DNA from: Paracoccus aurantiacus
Lineage (GTDB): Bacteria > Pseudomonadota > Alphaproteobacteria > Rhodobacterales > Rhodobacteraceae
Length of the DNA stretch: 64,000 bases
Direction of reading: 5' to 3'
Assembly (NCBI RefSeq): GCF_007993065.1
Contig: NZ_VOPL01000001.1
Coordinates: forward strand, 496,001-560,000
Under the pieces are notes generated by a model. That model had not been told where the DNA came from and ran no database searches. It worked only from the letters and a program-made list of their open reading frames with translations. This document shows positions 9,463 through 16,942 of the stretch, in pieces (positions within the stretch are counted from its first letter, which is position 1; each line of letters opens with the position of its first letter). The position numbers and the translations under genes are program-made.

Positions 9463-9488
9463 AACGCACGGCCTCCCCCCAACGTTCC
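9463..9488 (-). promoter_or_regulatory. candidate general-stress sigma EcfG promoter
   Basis: On the minus strand GGAAC (9488-9484) is separated by 17 bases from CGTT (9466-9463). This matches the alphaproteobacterial EcfG consensus GGAAC-N16/17-CGTT exactly. It lies 40-65 bases upstream of the YqjD-like gene, placing transcription start near 9455. Confidence 0.7.
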
Positions 9489-9559
9489 GAGCCGCAGCAT
9501 GATAAATGCTAAAAACCGCCACGAGAGCAGCACTGGGCGCACAATATGTTAAGGAAGGG

Positions 9560-9636
9560 TGGTACCGCCTCCCCGGCTTGAACGGGGGACCTCTGGATCC
9601 ACAATCCAGCGCTCTAACCAACTGAGCTAAGGCGGC
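9560..9636 (-). tRNA. tRNA-His (anticodon GTG)
   Basis: The minus strand folds as a full cloverleaf. The acceptor is GCCGCCT/AGGCGGT, the D arm GCTC..GAGC, the anticodon stem CTGGA/TCCAG with loop TTGTGGA (anticodon GTG), the T arm CCCCG-TTCAAGC-CGGGG, and CCA is encoded. The acceptor has G1-U72 and A73, and the base before G1 is T. There is thus no encoded G-1 and no C73, unlike the near-universal tRNA-His identity element; this variant is known from a large group of alphaproteobacteria. Confidence 0.96.
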
Positions 9637-9741
9637 ACGGTCTGCGTCGTTTAGCGCCAGCCGGTCGAGGATGCAAGAGGATCAAGCCCGCTCTTGCCGC
9701 AAATTTGCAGCCGCGATAGGACAGGAAAAAAGGGAAAAGCC

Positions 9742-9960
9742 ATGGGCATCAACAGCGAAAGCGATATTACCGCCAATCTTCAGATCGGGCCGACCGATCA
9801 GGGCATGGTGCGGATCTATCTCGAAGGTGAGGGGATCGACCTGCCGCTTGATTTCGACCCCGAGGAAGCTGCCGAAATCGCCGAGGAATTGCTCGCAGCC
9901 GCTGAGGTCGCCCGCGATATGGGCAAGAGCGGTGGCAAGAAGGGCAAGCCCCGACGCTAA
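9742..9960 (+). CDS. small conserved acidic protein, DUF6324-like
   Basis: A 72-residue soluble protein (MGINSESDITANLQIGPTDQ, then MVRIYLEGEGIDLPLDFDPE) with an EEAAEIAEELLAAAEVARD helix and a basic Lys/Gly tail. It resembles a small Rhodobacterales family I know as DUF6324; the name is from memory and the function is unknown. The start is the ATG at 9742 after an A/G-rich ribosome site (AGGAAAAAAGGGA). Its stop overlaps the convergent mmcB stop by 4 bases. Confidence 0.7.
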   Translation: MGINSESDITANLQIGPTDQGMVRIYLEGEGIDLPLDFDPEEAAEIAEELLAAAEVARDMGKSGGKKGKPRR

Positions 9961-10418
9961 GGCAGCGACGCCTCGCCCGCTTGCGGATCACGCAGCGCCT
10001 GCAGCCGGATTGACGCCACACGCGCAATATCACGGATCAACCTCGCCCGGCGCGCGCCTGCCATTTTTGTCAGCGGCGACTCACGCACGATTTCTGCGCC
10101 ATAGGCATCGGCGCGGATCAGGCCGGTATCCGGCGGAAGCAGGGTGTCGGGGAAGTCCAGATCGACCGCCCAGAAGAAACGATCGCTCCATTCCAGATAG
10201 TTCTGCCATTTGCGGTCCTGCACAAAATCCGCACGGCAGCTTTTGCATTCAACGATCCAGATCTCGCCGCCCGGCGAGATGGATATGACATCGACACGCA
10301 GCCCACGCGCGGGCACGAATTCACACAGCACCGCATGATCGAAGCTGCGCAGCATGCGGGCAACGCCACGCGCAAGGCGAAAGCCGGGCTGGTCGGGCAG
10401 GAAGGGATCGACGGTCAT
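9957..10418 (-). CDS. mmcB: MmcB family DNA repair protein
   Basis: A 153-residue protein with a PD-(D/E)XK nuclease-like core: LRVDVISISPGGEIWIVECK supplies D, E and K, followed by the conserved segments DRKWQNYLEWSDRFFWAVD and LIRADAYGAEIVRE. It matches MmcB, which in Caulobacter contributes to mitomycin C resistance and belongs to the SOS response. A near-consensus alphaproteobacterial LexA box lies 12-26 bases upstream of the start (10430-10444), consistent with SOS control. The gene is convergent with the small DUF6324-like gene. Confidence 0.87.
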   Translation of the reverse strand: MTVDPFLPDQPGFRLARGVARMLRSFDHAVLCEFVPARGLRVDVISISPGGEIWIVECKSCRADFVQDRKWQNYLEWSDRFFWAVDLDFPDTLLPPDTGLIRADAYGAEIVRESPLTKMAGARRARLIRDIARVASIRLQALRDPQAGEASLP

Positions 10419-10429
10419 GGCGACAATAT

Positions 10430-10444
10430 GAACAAACCAGAAAC
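10430..10444 (-). promoter_or_regulatory. candidate LexA (SOS) box upstream of mmcB
   Basis: The minus strand reads GTTT-CTGGTTT-GTTC, one mismatch from the alphaproteobacterial LexA box GTTC-N7-GTTC. It ends 12 bases before the mmcB ATG, a position suited to repression. Confidence 0.6.
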
Positions 10445-10506
10445 ATTTGACAATCCCACGACTGTCTCCCCCCCTTGAAAGGCCCGCGACGCGCGACTAT
10501 CTCTGA

Positions 10507-10704
10507 TGCCCGGCGGGTTTCTGCTCTTCGCGTGTGGGCCATTTTTTCCACTGGCCTATAATTTCTCGATGGGAGCTGGCTCTGTCATGGCCCTGGTCAT
10601 GTTACCCGGCGCCCACCTGGTACTCCAGGCTTTCGGGAAAACCTGTGCGCCCACGGTCGCTGCGGTTCCCGCCACAAGCCGTCCCATATTGGGGCGGCTT
10701 TTTT
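10507..10704 (+). ncRNA. ssrS: structured non-coding RNA, candidate 6S RNA
   Basis: The 376-base gap between mmcB and the DUF481 gene has no credible gene but folds into one long interrupted hairpin. GGCGGG (10512-10517) pairs with CCCGCC (10668-10673), GTGGGC (10534-10539) with GCCCAC (10649-10654), and TTTTCC (10544-10549) with GGGAAA (10635-10640, containing a G-T-type fit), with asymmetric internal loops. Near the middle GGCCT can pair with AGGCT, competing with a small hairpin CCTGG-TACT-CCAGG, like the 3' strand of the 6S central bubble. The hairpin is followed at once by an intrinsic terminator. A plausible promoter is TTGAAA (10475) with CTATCT (10497). Size (~165 nt before the terminator) and shape fit 6S RNA, which binds RNA polymerase. 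I did not recognise the sequence itself. Confidence 0.55.
10676..10704 (+). terminator. intrinsic terminator of the candidate 6S RNA
   Basis: The 10-bp stem AAGCCGTCCC/GGGGCGGCTT (one G-T pair) has loop ATATT and a following T-run through 10704. It lies directly after the 3' closing strand of the structured RNA. Confidence 0.85.
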
Positions 10705-10743
10705 CATGGCCCCACGACCAGAATAAAAATCATGATCTGAACG

Positions 10744-10772
10744 AAAAAAGGGCGACCCGGAGGTCGCCCTTT
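10744..10772 (-). terminator. intrinsic terminator of the DUF481 gene
   Basis: On the minus strand GGGCGACC-TCCG-GGTCGCCC is followed by TTTTTT. It lies about 25 bases beyond the stop of the DUF481 barrel gene. The A-rich other side may also help stop plus-strand transcripts. Confidence 0.85.
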
Positions 10773-10794
10773 CTCGAGAGAGGGTTCAGAGGGA

Positions 10795-11721
10795 TCAGAA
10801 CCCGTAAACCAGCGAAACGCCCAGGGTGTTGTCGGTGCGGATTTCGCGGTTTTCCTGATACTCGGTCGCATAGGAAACGCGGGTCGCCAGCTGGTCCGAC
10901 ATCTTGAAGTTGACGCCGAGTTCGTTGGTGATCTCGTCACCGGCCTCGTCCGAGGTCAGGTAGTCGGTGTCGTTCGTGACGAAAATGTTTTCGTTGAAGC
11001 GGTGGTAGAACCGCGACGACACGATGTAACCGGTTTCGGTATCCGAACGCAGGTTGTCGGCTTCGTCATAGTCAACAGCCTGAGTGTAGCGAACGCCAAC
11101 ACCAGCCTGAACGCGCCAGGTCGTATCCGGGGTGTTCAGGATGCGGTAACCCGGACCGAAGCCGAGGAACGCGTCACGCTTCTTGCGGCCTTCCAGATCG
11201 GTGATCTCATCAGCGTCAAGCAGACCGTCGTTCAGGTCGTCCAGTTCCTCGCTGACCATGCCGTCCTGGTTGATACGGCCCAGAGCGAAGGCATAGAAGC
11301 GGTCGTTGAAGTAATACTGCGCGTCATAGATCGCGTAGACTTCTTCCTGATCCTTGTCGCCATCGGTGTCTTCACCGAATTCCATGCCGATGCCAACCGA
11401 CTGTGCGAACTGGCCCTGGTTATAGGCCAGACGACCAGCAAGTGCGAAGTCCTGGCTTTCGTCGTTCCCGGACGAACCGGCATAGGTGGCCGAAACGCCG
11501 CCGAACAGGCCCTGACGACGATCTTGCGGACCGAAGCGGTCTGCGTCGTTCGAACGCGAGAAGTCGTCTTCAACGGCTTCCTGAATGTCATCAATGCGGT
11601 CATTGACCTGGCTCACACCGGTCGCATCAGCGCCGGTCGCGATTTCGGTCTGCGCGAATGCCGGGACCGAAAACGCGGTCGCGATGGCGGTGGCGCCAAA
11701 CAGAAGAGCAACTGCTTTCAT
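10795..11721 (-). CDS. DUF481-type outer membrane beta-barrel protein
   Basis: A 308-residue exported protein. The signal peptide MKAVALLFGATAIATAFS ends near PAFA-QTE (about residue 24). It is followed by an acidic linker and a series of alternating amphipathic strands (GLFGGVSATYAGSSG, DFALAGRLAYNQGQFAQSVG, GRINQDGMV and others). The chain ends in VSLVYGF with the C-terminal Phe typical of outer-membrane barrels. This fits the DUF481/YdiY family, whose function is poorly known. GAGGA precedes the ATG at 11721. The gene is monocistronic with its own terminator. Confidence 0.83.
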   Translation of the reverse strand: MKAVALLFGATAIATAFSVPAFAQTEIATGADATGVSQVNDRIDDIQEAVEDDFSRSNDADRFGPQDRRQGLFGGVSATYAGSSGNDESQDFALAGRLAYNQGQFAQSVGIGMEFGEDTDGDKDQEEVYAIYDAQYYFNDRFYAFALGRINQDGMVSEELDDLNDGLLDADEITDLEGRKKRDAFLGFGPGYRILNTPDTTWRVQAGVGVRYTQAVDYDEADNLRSDTETGYIVSSRFYHRFNENIFVTNDTDYLTSDEAGDEITNELGVNFKMSDQLATRVSYATEYQENREIRTDNTLGVSLVYGF

Positions 11722-12153
11722 GGTTTCATCCTCATCCAATCATGGCGGATATTGATGCGCCTTTTCTGCGCGCCGCCATTTCTGAGGGATGAACTAGACC
11801 CCTCCCCCCCGAGGTTCCAGTGCCGCAGGCCCATCGGGTGCAGTCGCGAATTCGTGAGAATTTGAGATGGAACCTATCCAAATCGACAGGTTTGCGCGCA
11901 GCTGCGTGGTTCGAAAACGCTTTCGTTTCCGTCGATTGCGCTAACGAAATTTTCGTCAGACAACATCAGACTGTAATCACAGCGACGCGAAAATGGGTTA
12001 CAGAACGGTAACAGATGGGCAGAATCTGTGATCGAGACGTTGCATGATTGCAACAAGGCGGTGCGTAATGCCGTGGCTTGGGTTTCCGCATGTTTCTGGT
12101 GATTTCGTCGTGTTTCCCGACAGATGGCCGGTCACGCAGAATCGCGCCGAAGT
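11722..12153. other. 432-base intergenic region with no gene
   Basis: The short open frames here are not convincing. The part nearest 11721 must hold the DUF481 promoter; a GGAAC...AGTT arrangement at 11818-11792 (minus strand, spacer 18) resembles an ECF-type promoter but is off consensus. The stretch from about 11860 to 12060 is noticeably more A/T-rich than its surroundings. ACAGAT (12011) and ATCTGT (12024) form a small inverted repeat. Confidence 0.5.
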
Positions 12154-12465
12154 TCAGCGCTTTCGTGCGATCGCGGCGCAGGATGCAGGCCGGGCCGAAT
12201 CGATAAGCGTTTTCGCGTTGCCCCTCGGCGGCCCGGACTGGTCTTCGGCCAGACGCATGATCGCAATCCCGAACTGGACACCCGCGAAAAGCAGCGTGTG
12301 AAAGAAAACCAGCAGAAGCGCCGCCAGCCAGCCAGCCGAAGTCGAGAACACGAGATGGCGCAGGTGGCCGATGTCGAGGGCGAGCAGCGCTGCCGTGAAC
12401 AGCACGGCCAGCACAAAGCCGAAGGCGACATTGAAGATGTAGAGACGGACAAGTCTTGGCATCAT
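12154..12465 (-). CDS. small membrane protein of unknown function
   Basis: A 103-residue protein with two hydrophobic segments (about residues 8-31, YIFNVAFGFVLAVLFTAALL, and 43-65, SAGWLAALLLVFFHTLLFAG) and a basic, probably cytoplasmic C-tail. Two tandem ATGs (12465 and 12462) follow GGAGAG; either could be used. It lies 87 bases beyond nusB on the same strand and may end that operon. I do not recognise a named family. Confidence 0.65.
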   Translation of the reverse strand: MMPRLVRLYIFNVAFGFVLAVLFTAALLALDIGHLRHLVFSTSAGWLAALLLVFFHTLLFAGVQFGIAIMRLAEDQSGPPRGNAKTLIDSARPASCAAIARKR

Positions 12466-12552
12466 CGCTCTCCACGAGGGCAACGCCAGTCTAACACCTG
12501 GATAGTGTGAGCATAGGGTTATTTCTCGCGAATGGCTTACGCCGGCCGTAAT

Positions 12553-13029
12553 TTACCCGAGGGCGCCGGGCGCTGCCTCGCGCGCAATGTGATCGAGCAC
12601 GGCGTTCACGAATTTCGTCTCTGGCCCTTCGGTAAAGAACGCGTTCGCGATGCCGACATACTGGCTGATGACGACGCGCGGCGGCGCTTTTGCGGCCACA
12701 AGCTCGGCCCCGGCCGCCCTGAAAAGCGCGCGCAGAACCGGATCAATCCGCGCAATCGGCCAGCGGGCGACAAGGGCGCGGTCCGTCATCTGGTCGATGC
12801 GCCCCTGCCAGGTTACCGCATCGTCGAGTATGCGCGAGAACAGCGCCTCGTCAGCCTCGGGCGACATCTCGCCCTCGTTCTCGACCCCGATGCGCCAGTC
12901 TTCGAATTCCTGCCTGACGCGATCGGCAGACTGGCCCGACGCCTCCATCTGGAACAGCGCCTGCACGGCATAAAGTCGCGCGGCCGTGCTGCGTTGACGG
13001 CGTTTGTCCTGTCGGTCTTGGCTCATCAT
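12553..13029 (-). CDS. nusB: transcription antitermination factor NusB
   Basis: A 158-residue all-helical RNA-binding protein that joins NusE on boxA RNA during rRNA antitermination. The core motif is ARLYAVQALFQMEASGQ; the C-terminal half has RWPIARIDPVLRALFRAAGAE and VISQYVGIANAFF. Two tandem ATGs (13029, 13026) overlap the ribH stop, so translation is coupled. The ribB-ribH-nusB order is common in proteobacteria. Confidence 0.94.
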   Translation of the reverse strand: MMSQDRQDKRRQRSTAARLYAVQALFQMEASGQSADRVRQEFEDWRIGVENEGEMSPEADEALFSRILDDAVTWQGRIDQMTDRALVARWPIARIDPVLRALFRAAGAELVAAKAPPRVVISQYVGIANAFFTEGPETKFVNAVLDHIAREAAPGALG

Positions 13030-13577
13030 GCGCCGCTTGGTCCTTCCAGTCGTCCCGCCAGTCTGATCGGATCGCGATCATCGGCCTTGGGCGACCGGTC
13101 CGCGCGGGTGGGGGCGTATTTGCGCGACAATGCCACAAGATGCAAGGCCGCAGCGGCGGCCCCGCCGCCCTTGTTCTGACCAACGGGATCTGCGCGGACC
13201 TCTGCCTGCGCCTCGTTCTCGACCGTGAGGATGCCGTTGCCGATTGCGATGCCTTCAAGCCCGAGCAGCGTAAGCCCGCGAGAGCTGTCATTGCAGACCG
13301 TATCATAATGCGTCGTCTCGCCCCGGATCACGCAGCCAAGCGCCACGAATCCGTCGAAACGACCGCTGCGCGCTGCCAGCCCGATTGCGGTTGGGATTTC
13401 AAGCGCCCCCGGAACCTCGATTATATCCAGTACGGCGCCGGCATCTTCCGCGACAGCGCGCGCACCCGCGATCAGCCCGTCGGCAATCTCCCGGTAATAG
13501 GGAGAGACCACGATCAGCAGGCGCGGCGCTACGTCGAAATGCGGCAACGGAAGCTGGTAATGGGAAATGCCGGCCAT
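13026..13577 (-). CDS. ribH: 6,7-dimethyl-8-ribityllumazine synthase
   Basis: Condenses the ribityl-aminouracil with 3,4-dihydroxy-2-butanone 4-phosphate, the penultimate riboflavin step. The 183-residue chain has the family core VSPYYREIADGLIAGARAV, EVPGALEIPTAIGLAA and ALGCVIRGETTHYD, whose histidine is catalytic. The last 30 or so residues (TRADRSPKADDRDPIRLAG) extend beyond the typical ~155-residue protein and look disordered. It begins 3 bases after the ribB stop and overlaps nusB by 4 bases. Confidence 0.95.
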   Translation of the reverse strand: MAGISHYQLPLPHFDVAPRLLIVVSPYYREIADGLIAGARAVAEDAGAVLDIIEVPGALEIPTAIGLAARSGRFDGFVALGCVIRGETTHYDTVCNDSSRGLTLLGLEGIAIGNGILTVENEAQAEVRADPVGQNKGGGAAAAALHLVALSRKYAPTRADRSPKADDRDPIRLAGRLEGPSGA

Positions 13578-13580
13578 GTC

Positions 13581-14693
13581 TTATTCCTTCACGATGGGAC
13601 GGGTTTCGGCGATGGACAGTCCGTAAGCGTCAAGCCCGACCACCTTCAGCGGCGCCGAATTGGTCAGAAGGATCAGCTCGTGCAGGCCGAGTGACGAAAG
13701 GATCTGTGCGCCGAGCCCGTATTGGCGCAGCGTATGGGGGCTTTGCTCGCCTTGCAGCGCGAGGGTCTTGTTGAGGTCGCGGATCAGAACGACCGCGCCC
13801 CGTCCCTCTCTCTCGATCATGCGCATGGCGTCAGGCAGCTCGCCGGCGCGGTCGATCCCCAACACATCATGCATCGGATCGAGCGCATGCATCCGCACCA
13901 TGACCGGGCCCGCCGCGCTAAGATCGCCCTTCGACAGCACGATATGTTCTGCGCCATGCGTTTCATCCGCAAAGACGCGCATCATCCAGTCGCCACCATA
14001 GACCGATTTCACAGGCCGCTGTGCGCGTTCGGCGATCAGGTTGTCATGGCGGCGGCGATAGGCGATCAGATCGCTGATGGTGCCGATCTTCAGCCCGTGC
14101 TTCTGTGCGAAGGCGACCAGATCGGGCAGGCGCGCCATTGTGCCGTCCTCGTTCATGATCTCGCAGATTACGCCCGACGCATTCAGCCCGGCAAGGCGGG
14201 CAACATCGACTGCGGCCTCGGTATGGCCGGCGCGCACCAGCACCCCGCCTTCGCGGGCGCGCAGCGGGAAGACATGACCCGGCGTCGCGATGTCGGGCGC
14301 ACCCTTGGTCGGGTCGATCGCCACAGAAATCGTGCGCGCCCGGTCATGGGCCGATATCCCCGTGGTCACCCCTTCTCGCGCTTCGATCGACATGGTGAAG
14401 GCAGTCTCGTGACGGCTGGAATTCTTGGGCGACATCAGGGTCAGGCCGAGTGCGTCGATCCGCGCGCCCGGCAACGCGAGGCAGATCAGCCCGCGGCCGT
14501 AAGTCGCCATGAAGTTGATCGCATCGGGTGTCGCCATCTGCGCCGGAATCACGAGGTCGCCTTCATTCTCGCGATCCTCGTGGTCCACCAGAATGAACAT
14601 GCGGCCATTGCGGGCATCGTCGATGATTTCTTCGATGCCAGAAATCGCGTCTGACCAATCTTGCTCGACGGGTCCCGGCTTTTCATACTGCAT
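13581..14693 (-). CDS. ribB: 3,4-dihydroxy-2-butanone 4-phosphate synthase with degenerate GTP cyclohydrolase II domain
   Basis: A 370-residue two-domain protein. The N-terminal DHBP synthase domain (about 15-215) is intact: FILVDHEDRENEGDLVIPA binds metal and ribulose 5-phosphate, and RAGHTEAAVDVARLAG is conserved. The C-terminal domain (about 220-370) keeps the RibA fold pattern (VMVRMHALDPMHDVLG, then LRQYGLGAQILSSLG) but has none of the three zinc cysteines of active GTP cyclohydrolase II. It is therefore a RibBX-like protein rather than true RibBA. The ATG at 14693 follows AGGAAGG. The frame is open further upstream, but that part is not family-like. Confidence 0.9.
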   Translation of the reverse strand: MQYEKPGPVEQDWSDAISGIEEIIDDARNGRMFILVDHEDRENEGDLVIPAQMATPDAINFMATYGRGLICLALPGARIDALGLTLMSPKNSSRHETAFTMSIEAREGVTTGISAHDRARTISVAIDPTKGAPDIATPGHVFPLRAREGGVLVRAGHTEAAVDVARLAGLNASGVICEIMNEDGTMARLPDLVAFAQKHGLKIGTISDLIAYRRRHDNLIAERAQRPVKSVYGGDWMMRVFADETHGAEHIVLSKGDLSAAGPVMVRMHALDPMHDVLGIDRAGELPDAMRMIEREGRGAVVLIRDLNKTLALQGEQSPHTLRQYGLGAQILSSLGLHELILLTNSAPLKVVGLDAYGLSIAETRPIVKE

Positions 14694-15040
14694 AGGCTGC
14701 ACCTTCCTGCTTTCGCCCGATTCGGGCAGCACAAGTTTATGCCGGGCGACACAAGTGGCCGCAACAGCGCGCAGCACCGATACCGCCGTGACGAGGCGTG
14801 CCAAGCATCTGCGTGCAAAGGGCAATTGCATTTCGATGCGCATGACCGCAAGGGCCACGCGGCGTTGGACCGTCGCGTTTGTGACAACGCAGGCGTGGCA
14901 CCCCCGCATCCGGCGCGCGATCCAACATAGTCCACGCATCTGCAGGCGGGGCAGTTGCGGCATGCGACCTGCCCGCGCGCCGAGTGGCTATCATGGTTGT
15001 GCCGCGTCAGCGCGGCCCGAACTTATCCGATCAGGTCCTG
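14694..15040. other. 347-base intergenic region between cheB and ribB
   Basis: This GC-rich region has no recognisable gene. I looked on the minus strand for the FMN riboswitch that often precedes rib genes and did not see its conserved GC-rich core. It presumably holds the ribB promoter. Confidence 0.4.
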
Positions 15041-16090
15041 TCAGGGCAGCGCGCGGTCGCGCCGCATGGTCAGTTCGGTCGCGGCCAGAAGTTCGGCTGC
15101 CATTGCATTCAGCGACACCAGCCGTTCGGCGCCGCCGTTTTGCCAGGCGGTGCGCGGCATGCCCCACACGACAGAGCTTTCTTCGTCCTGTGCCAGACAT
15201 ATCGCACCGGCGCGGCGCAAGTTCAGCATTCCCTGCGCGCCGTCCTGCCCCATGCCGGTCAGCAGAACCGCGACGATGCGGTCGGCAATGGGACGCGCCG
15301 AATCGAACAGCACATCGACCGAAGGGCGGTGCCCGTGAACCTTTTCCGATGCCGTCAGCAGGCAGCGCTGGCGCAGCCCGGTGGAAATACAAAGGTGAAA
15401 GTCCCCGCCAGGCGCGATCTGTATTGTTCCCTGCTGAAGCGGGGCGTTGTTTTCCGCCAGACGGATTTCGGGCGCGTAGCGCGCGTTCATGCGCTGCGCG
15501 AATTTTGCCAAGAAGCCCGACGGCATGTGCTGCGTTACCAGCGTCGGCGGGCAGTTTTCCGGCATTCGCGCGAAAATTGTTTCAAGCGCATCGACCCCGC
15601 CTGTCGATGCGCCGATCAGCACGATCTTCCTGCTCCACTCAAAGCGACGCATCGCCGCTGGCGCGGGAACTGCGGGGACCGGTCTGCCGCTCAGCAGCCT
15701 CGCGGTCGAGGCGGCGATGACAAGGCCCGGCAGATCGGCGAATGCACTGACGCTGTCGCCGACCCGTGGCTTGCCAAGACAGTCCACAGCACCTCGCGAC
15801 AAGGCCTCAAGCGCAGCAGTGCTGCCCCTCTGCGTTTCCGACGAGATCATAATGACCGGCATCGGCTTCTTCCGCATCATTTCGACCAGAAAATCCAGTC
15901 CAGACTGGCCGGGCATTTCAACATCCAGCGTCAGCACATCCGGCGCAAGAATATCGATAGCAGCTTTTGCTTCGAAGGTGTTGGACGCTTCGCCGACCAC
16001 CTCGATCCGCGAATCGCTGCGCAACCGCATCTGAATGAGCCGGCGCATGGTCGCGGAATCATCAATGATGAGAACACGGACAGGGGTCAT
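15041..16090 (-). CDS. cheB: chemotaxis protein-glutamate methylesterase/deamidase CheB
   Basis: A 349-residue response regulator-esterase that removes methyl groups from chemoreceptors. The receiver domain (1-~120) has VLIIDDSATMRRLIQMRL and phospho-acceptor Asp in LTLDVEMPGQSGLDFL. The esterase domain (about 155-345) has the catalytic Ser in LIGASTGGVDALE, His in LVTQHMPSGFLAKF and Asp in LLTGMGQDGAQGML. No cheR, cheA, cheW or receptor gene is in the window, so it is an isolated cheB. Its partners must lie elsewhere. Confidence 0.94.
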   Translation of the reverse strand: MTPVRVLIIDDSATMRRLIQMRLRSDSRIEVVGEASNTFEAKAAIDILAPDVLTLDVEMPGQSGLDFLVEMMRKKPMPVIMISSETQRGSTAALEALSRGAVDCLGKPRVGDSVSAFADLPGLVIAASTARLLSGRPVPAVPAPAAMRRFEWSRKIVLIGASTGGVDALETIFARMPENCPPTLVTQHMPSGFLAKFAQRMNARYAPEIRLAENNAPLQQGTIQIAPGGDFHLCISTGLRQRCLLTASEKVHGHRPSVDVLFDSARPIADRIVAVLLTGMGQDGAQGMLNLRRAGAICLAQDEESSVVWGMPRTAWQNGGAERLVSLNAMAAELLAATELTMRRDRALP

Positions 16091-16195
16091 TCAGCGGCCG
16101 TTCCCGACAGCGCGACATGAGTAGCTTGCATGTCTCCTCCTTCCCGGCGACGGATCGAAACTGCCAGAAACGGATGAATATTTGTTTAATGCAGG

Positions 16196-16942
16196 TCAGC
16201 CGCGCCAATGGCCCAGAACAGCCAGACGCAGATACGCCAGATTCCGGGAAAACCTGGAAACTTCTGCGGCTTCACCGGCCTTTGCTGCGTTCAATTTCGA
16301 CCGCGCCCCTGCACCGGCGAACAGTGCGGGGGCTGCCCGGCGCGGGACATCTTCGGCAGCTTTTGCCGCATCCAGCGCCGCGATACCCTGCCCGGCAAGG
16401 CCTTTCAGCAGATCGGAACGGTCGCCAAACACACCAAGATTGAGCGAGCGCAGCCGCGGATAGGCCGAAAGCCACGCCGCAAGCCCGGCACCGCGCGACT
16501 GATCGCGCAGCAGTTCATCACGGTCGAAAAGCCCACATGCCGCCGCCGCCATCCGCATCAGCGTGCCGGTACAGCCATCTATATGGGCAAGAACCTCGGC
16601 TTCCGTCTCGAACGGCTCGCGCAGCGCGTCGCGACGCCGCGCCTCGATCAGATCGGCAAGAGGTGCGACGTCCGCCCCCCAGCTATTTGCCAGCGGCAAC
16701 GCAACAGGGTGCTTGTCGGGAATCTGCGACCTCTGCATGCGGTCAATCTGGTCGGCCCACCATTGCAGCCGCATTTCTGAGACAAGCGGTTCTTTCGAAC
16801 TCAGCGCCGCTTGGGCGATTTCCAGATTGGCAGCATAGAGCGTTGCAAGCTTGGCGCGATCGCCCGGCTGCGCGGCCATCACGCTGGCAAAGCGATCGGG
16901 GTCGGCCTTTTGCAGCAGGCCCGCGCAATGGTCGGGCGTCAC
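16196..16942 (-). CDS. squalene/phytoene synthase family protein (NDUFAF6-like)
   Basis: A 248-residue soluble helical protein of the SQS/PSY fold. VSEMRLQWWADQIDRMQ followed by DKHPVALPLA resembles the mitochondrial complex I assembly factor NDUFAF6 more than a true phytoene synthase. The two Asp-rich DxxxD prenyl-diphosphate sites of active synthases are not clear. A C-terminal RFSRNLAYLRLAVLGHW motif is family-like. It overlaps cimA by ATGA, so it is co-translated with cysS-cimA. A role in complex I assembly is inference. Confidence 0.8.
   Translation of the reverse strand: MTPDHCAGLLQKADPDRFASVMAAQPGDRAKLATLYAANLEIAQAALSSKEPLVSEMRLQWWADQIDRMQRSQIPDKHPVALPLANSWGADVAPLADLIEARRRDALREPFETEAEVLAHIDGCTGTLMRMAAAACGLFDRDELLRDQSRGAGLAAWLSAYPRLRSLNLGVFGDRSDLLKGLAGQGIAALDAAKAAEDVPRRAAPALFAGAGARSKLNAAKAGEAAEVSRFSRNLAYLRLAVLGHWRG

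Noticed and set aside
14694..15040. Possible FMN riboswitch upstream of ribB
   Set aside because: I looked for the conserved FMN-element core on the minus strand and did not see it.
16196..16942. Squalene/phytoene synthase family gene as a carotenoid or hopanoid biosynthesis gene
   Set aside because: The prenyl-diphosphate Asp motifs are unclear, the neighbours are cimA and cysS, and the protein resembles NDUFAF6 more closely.
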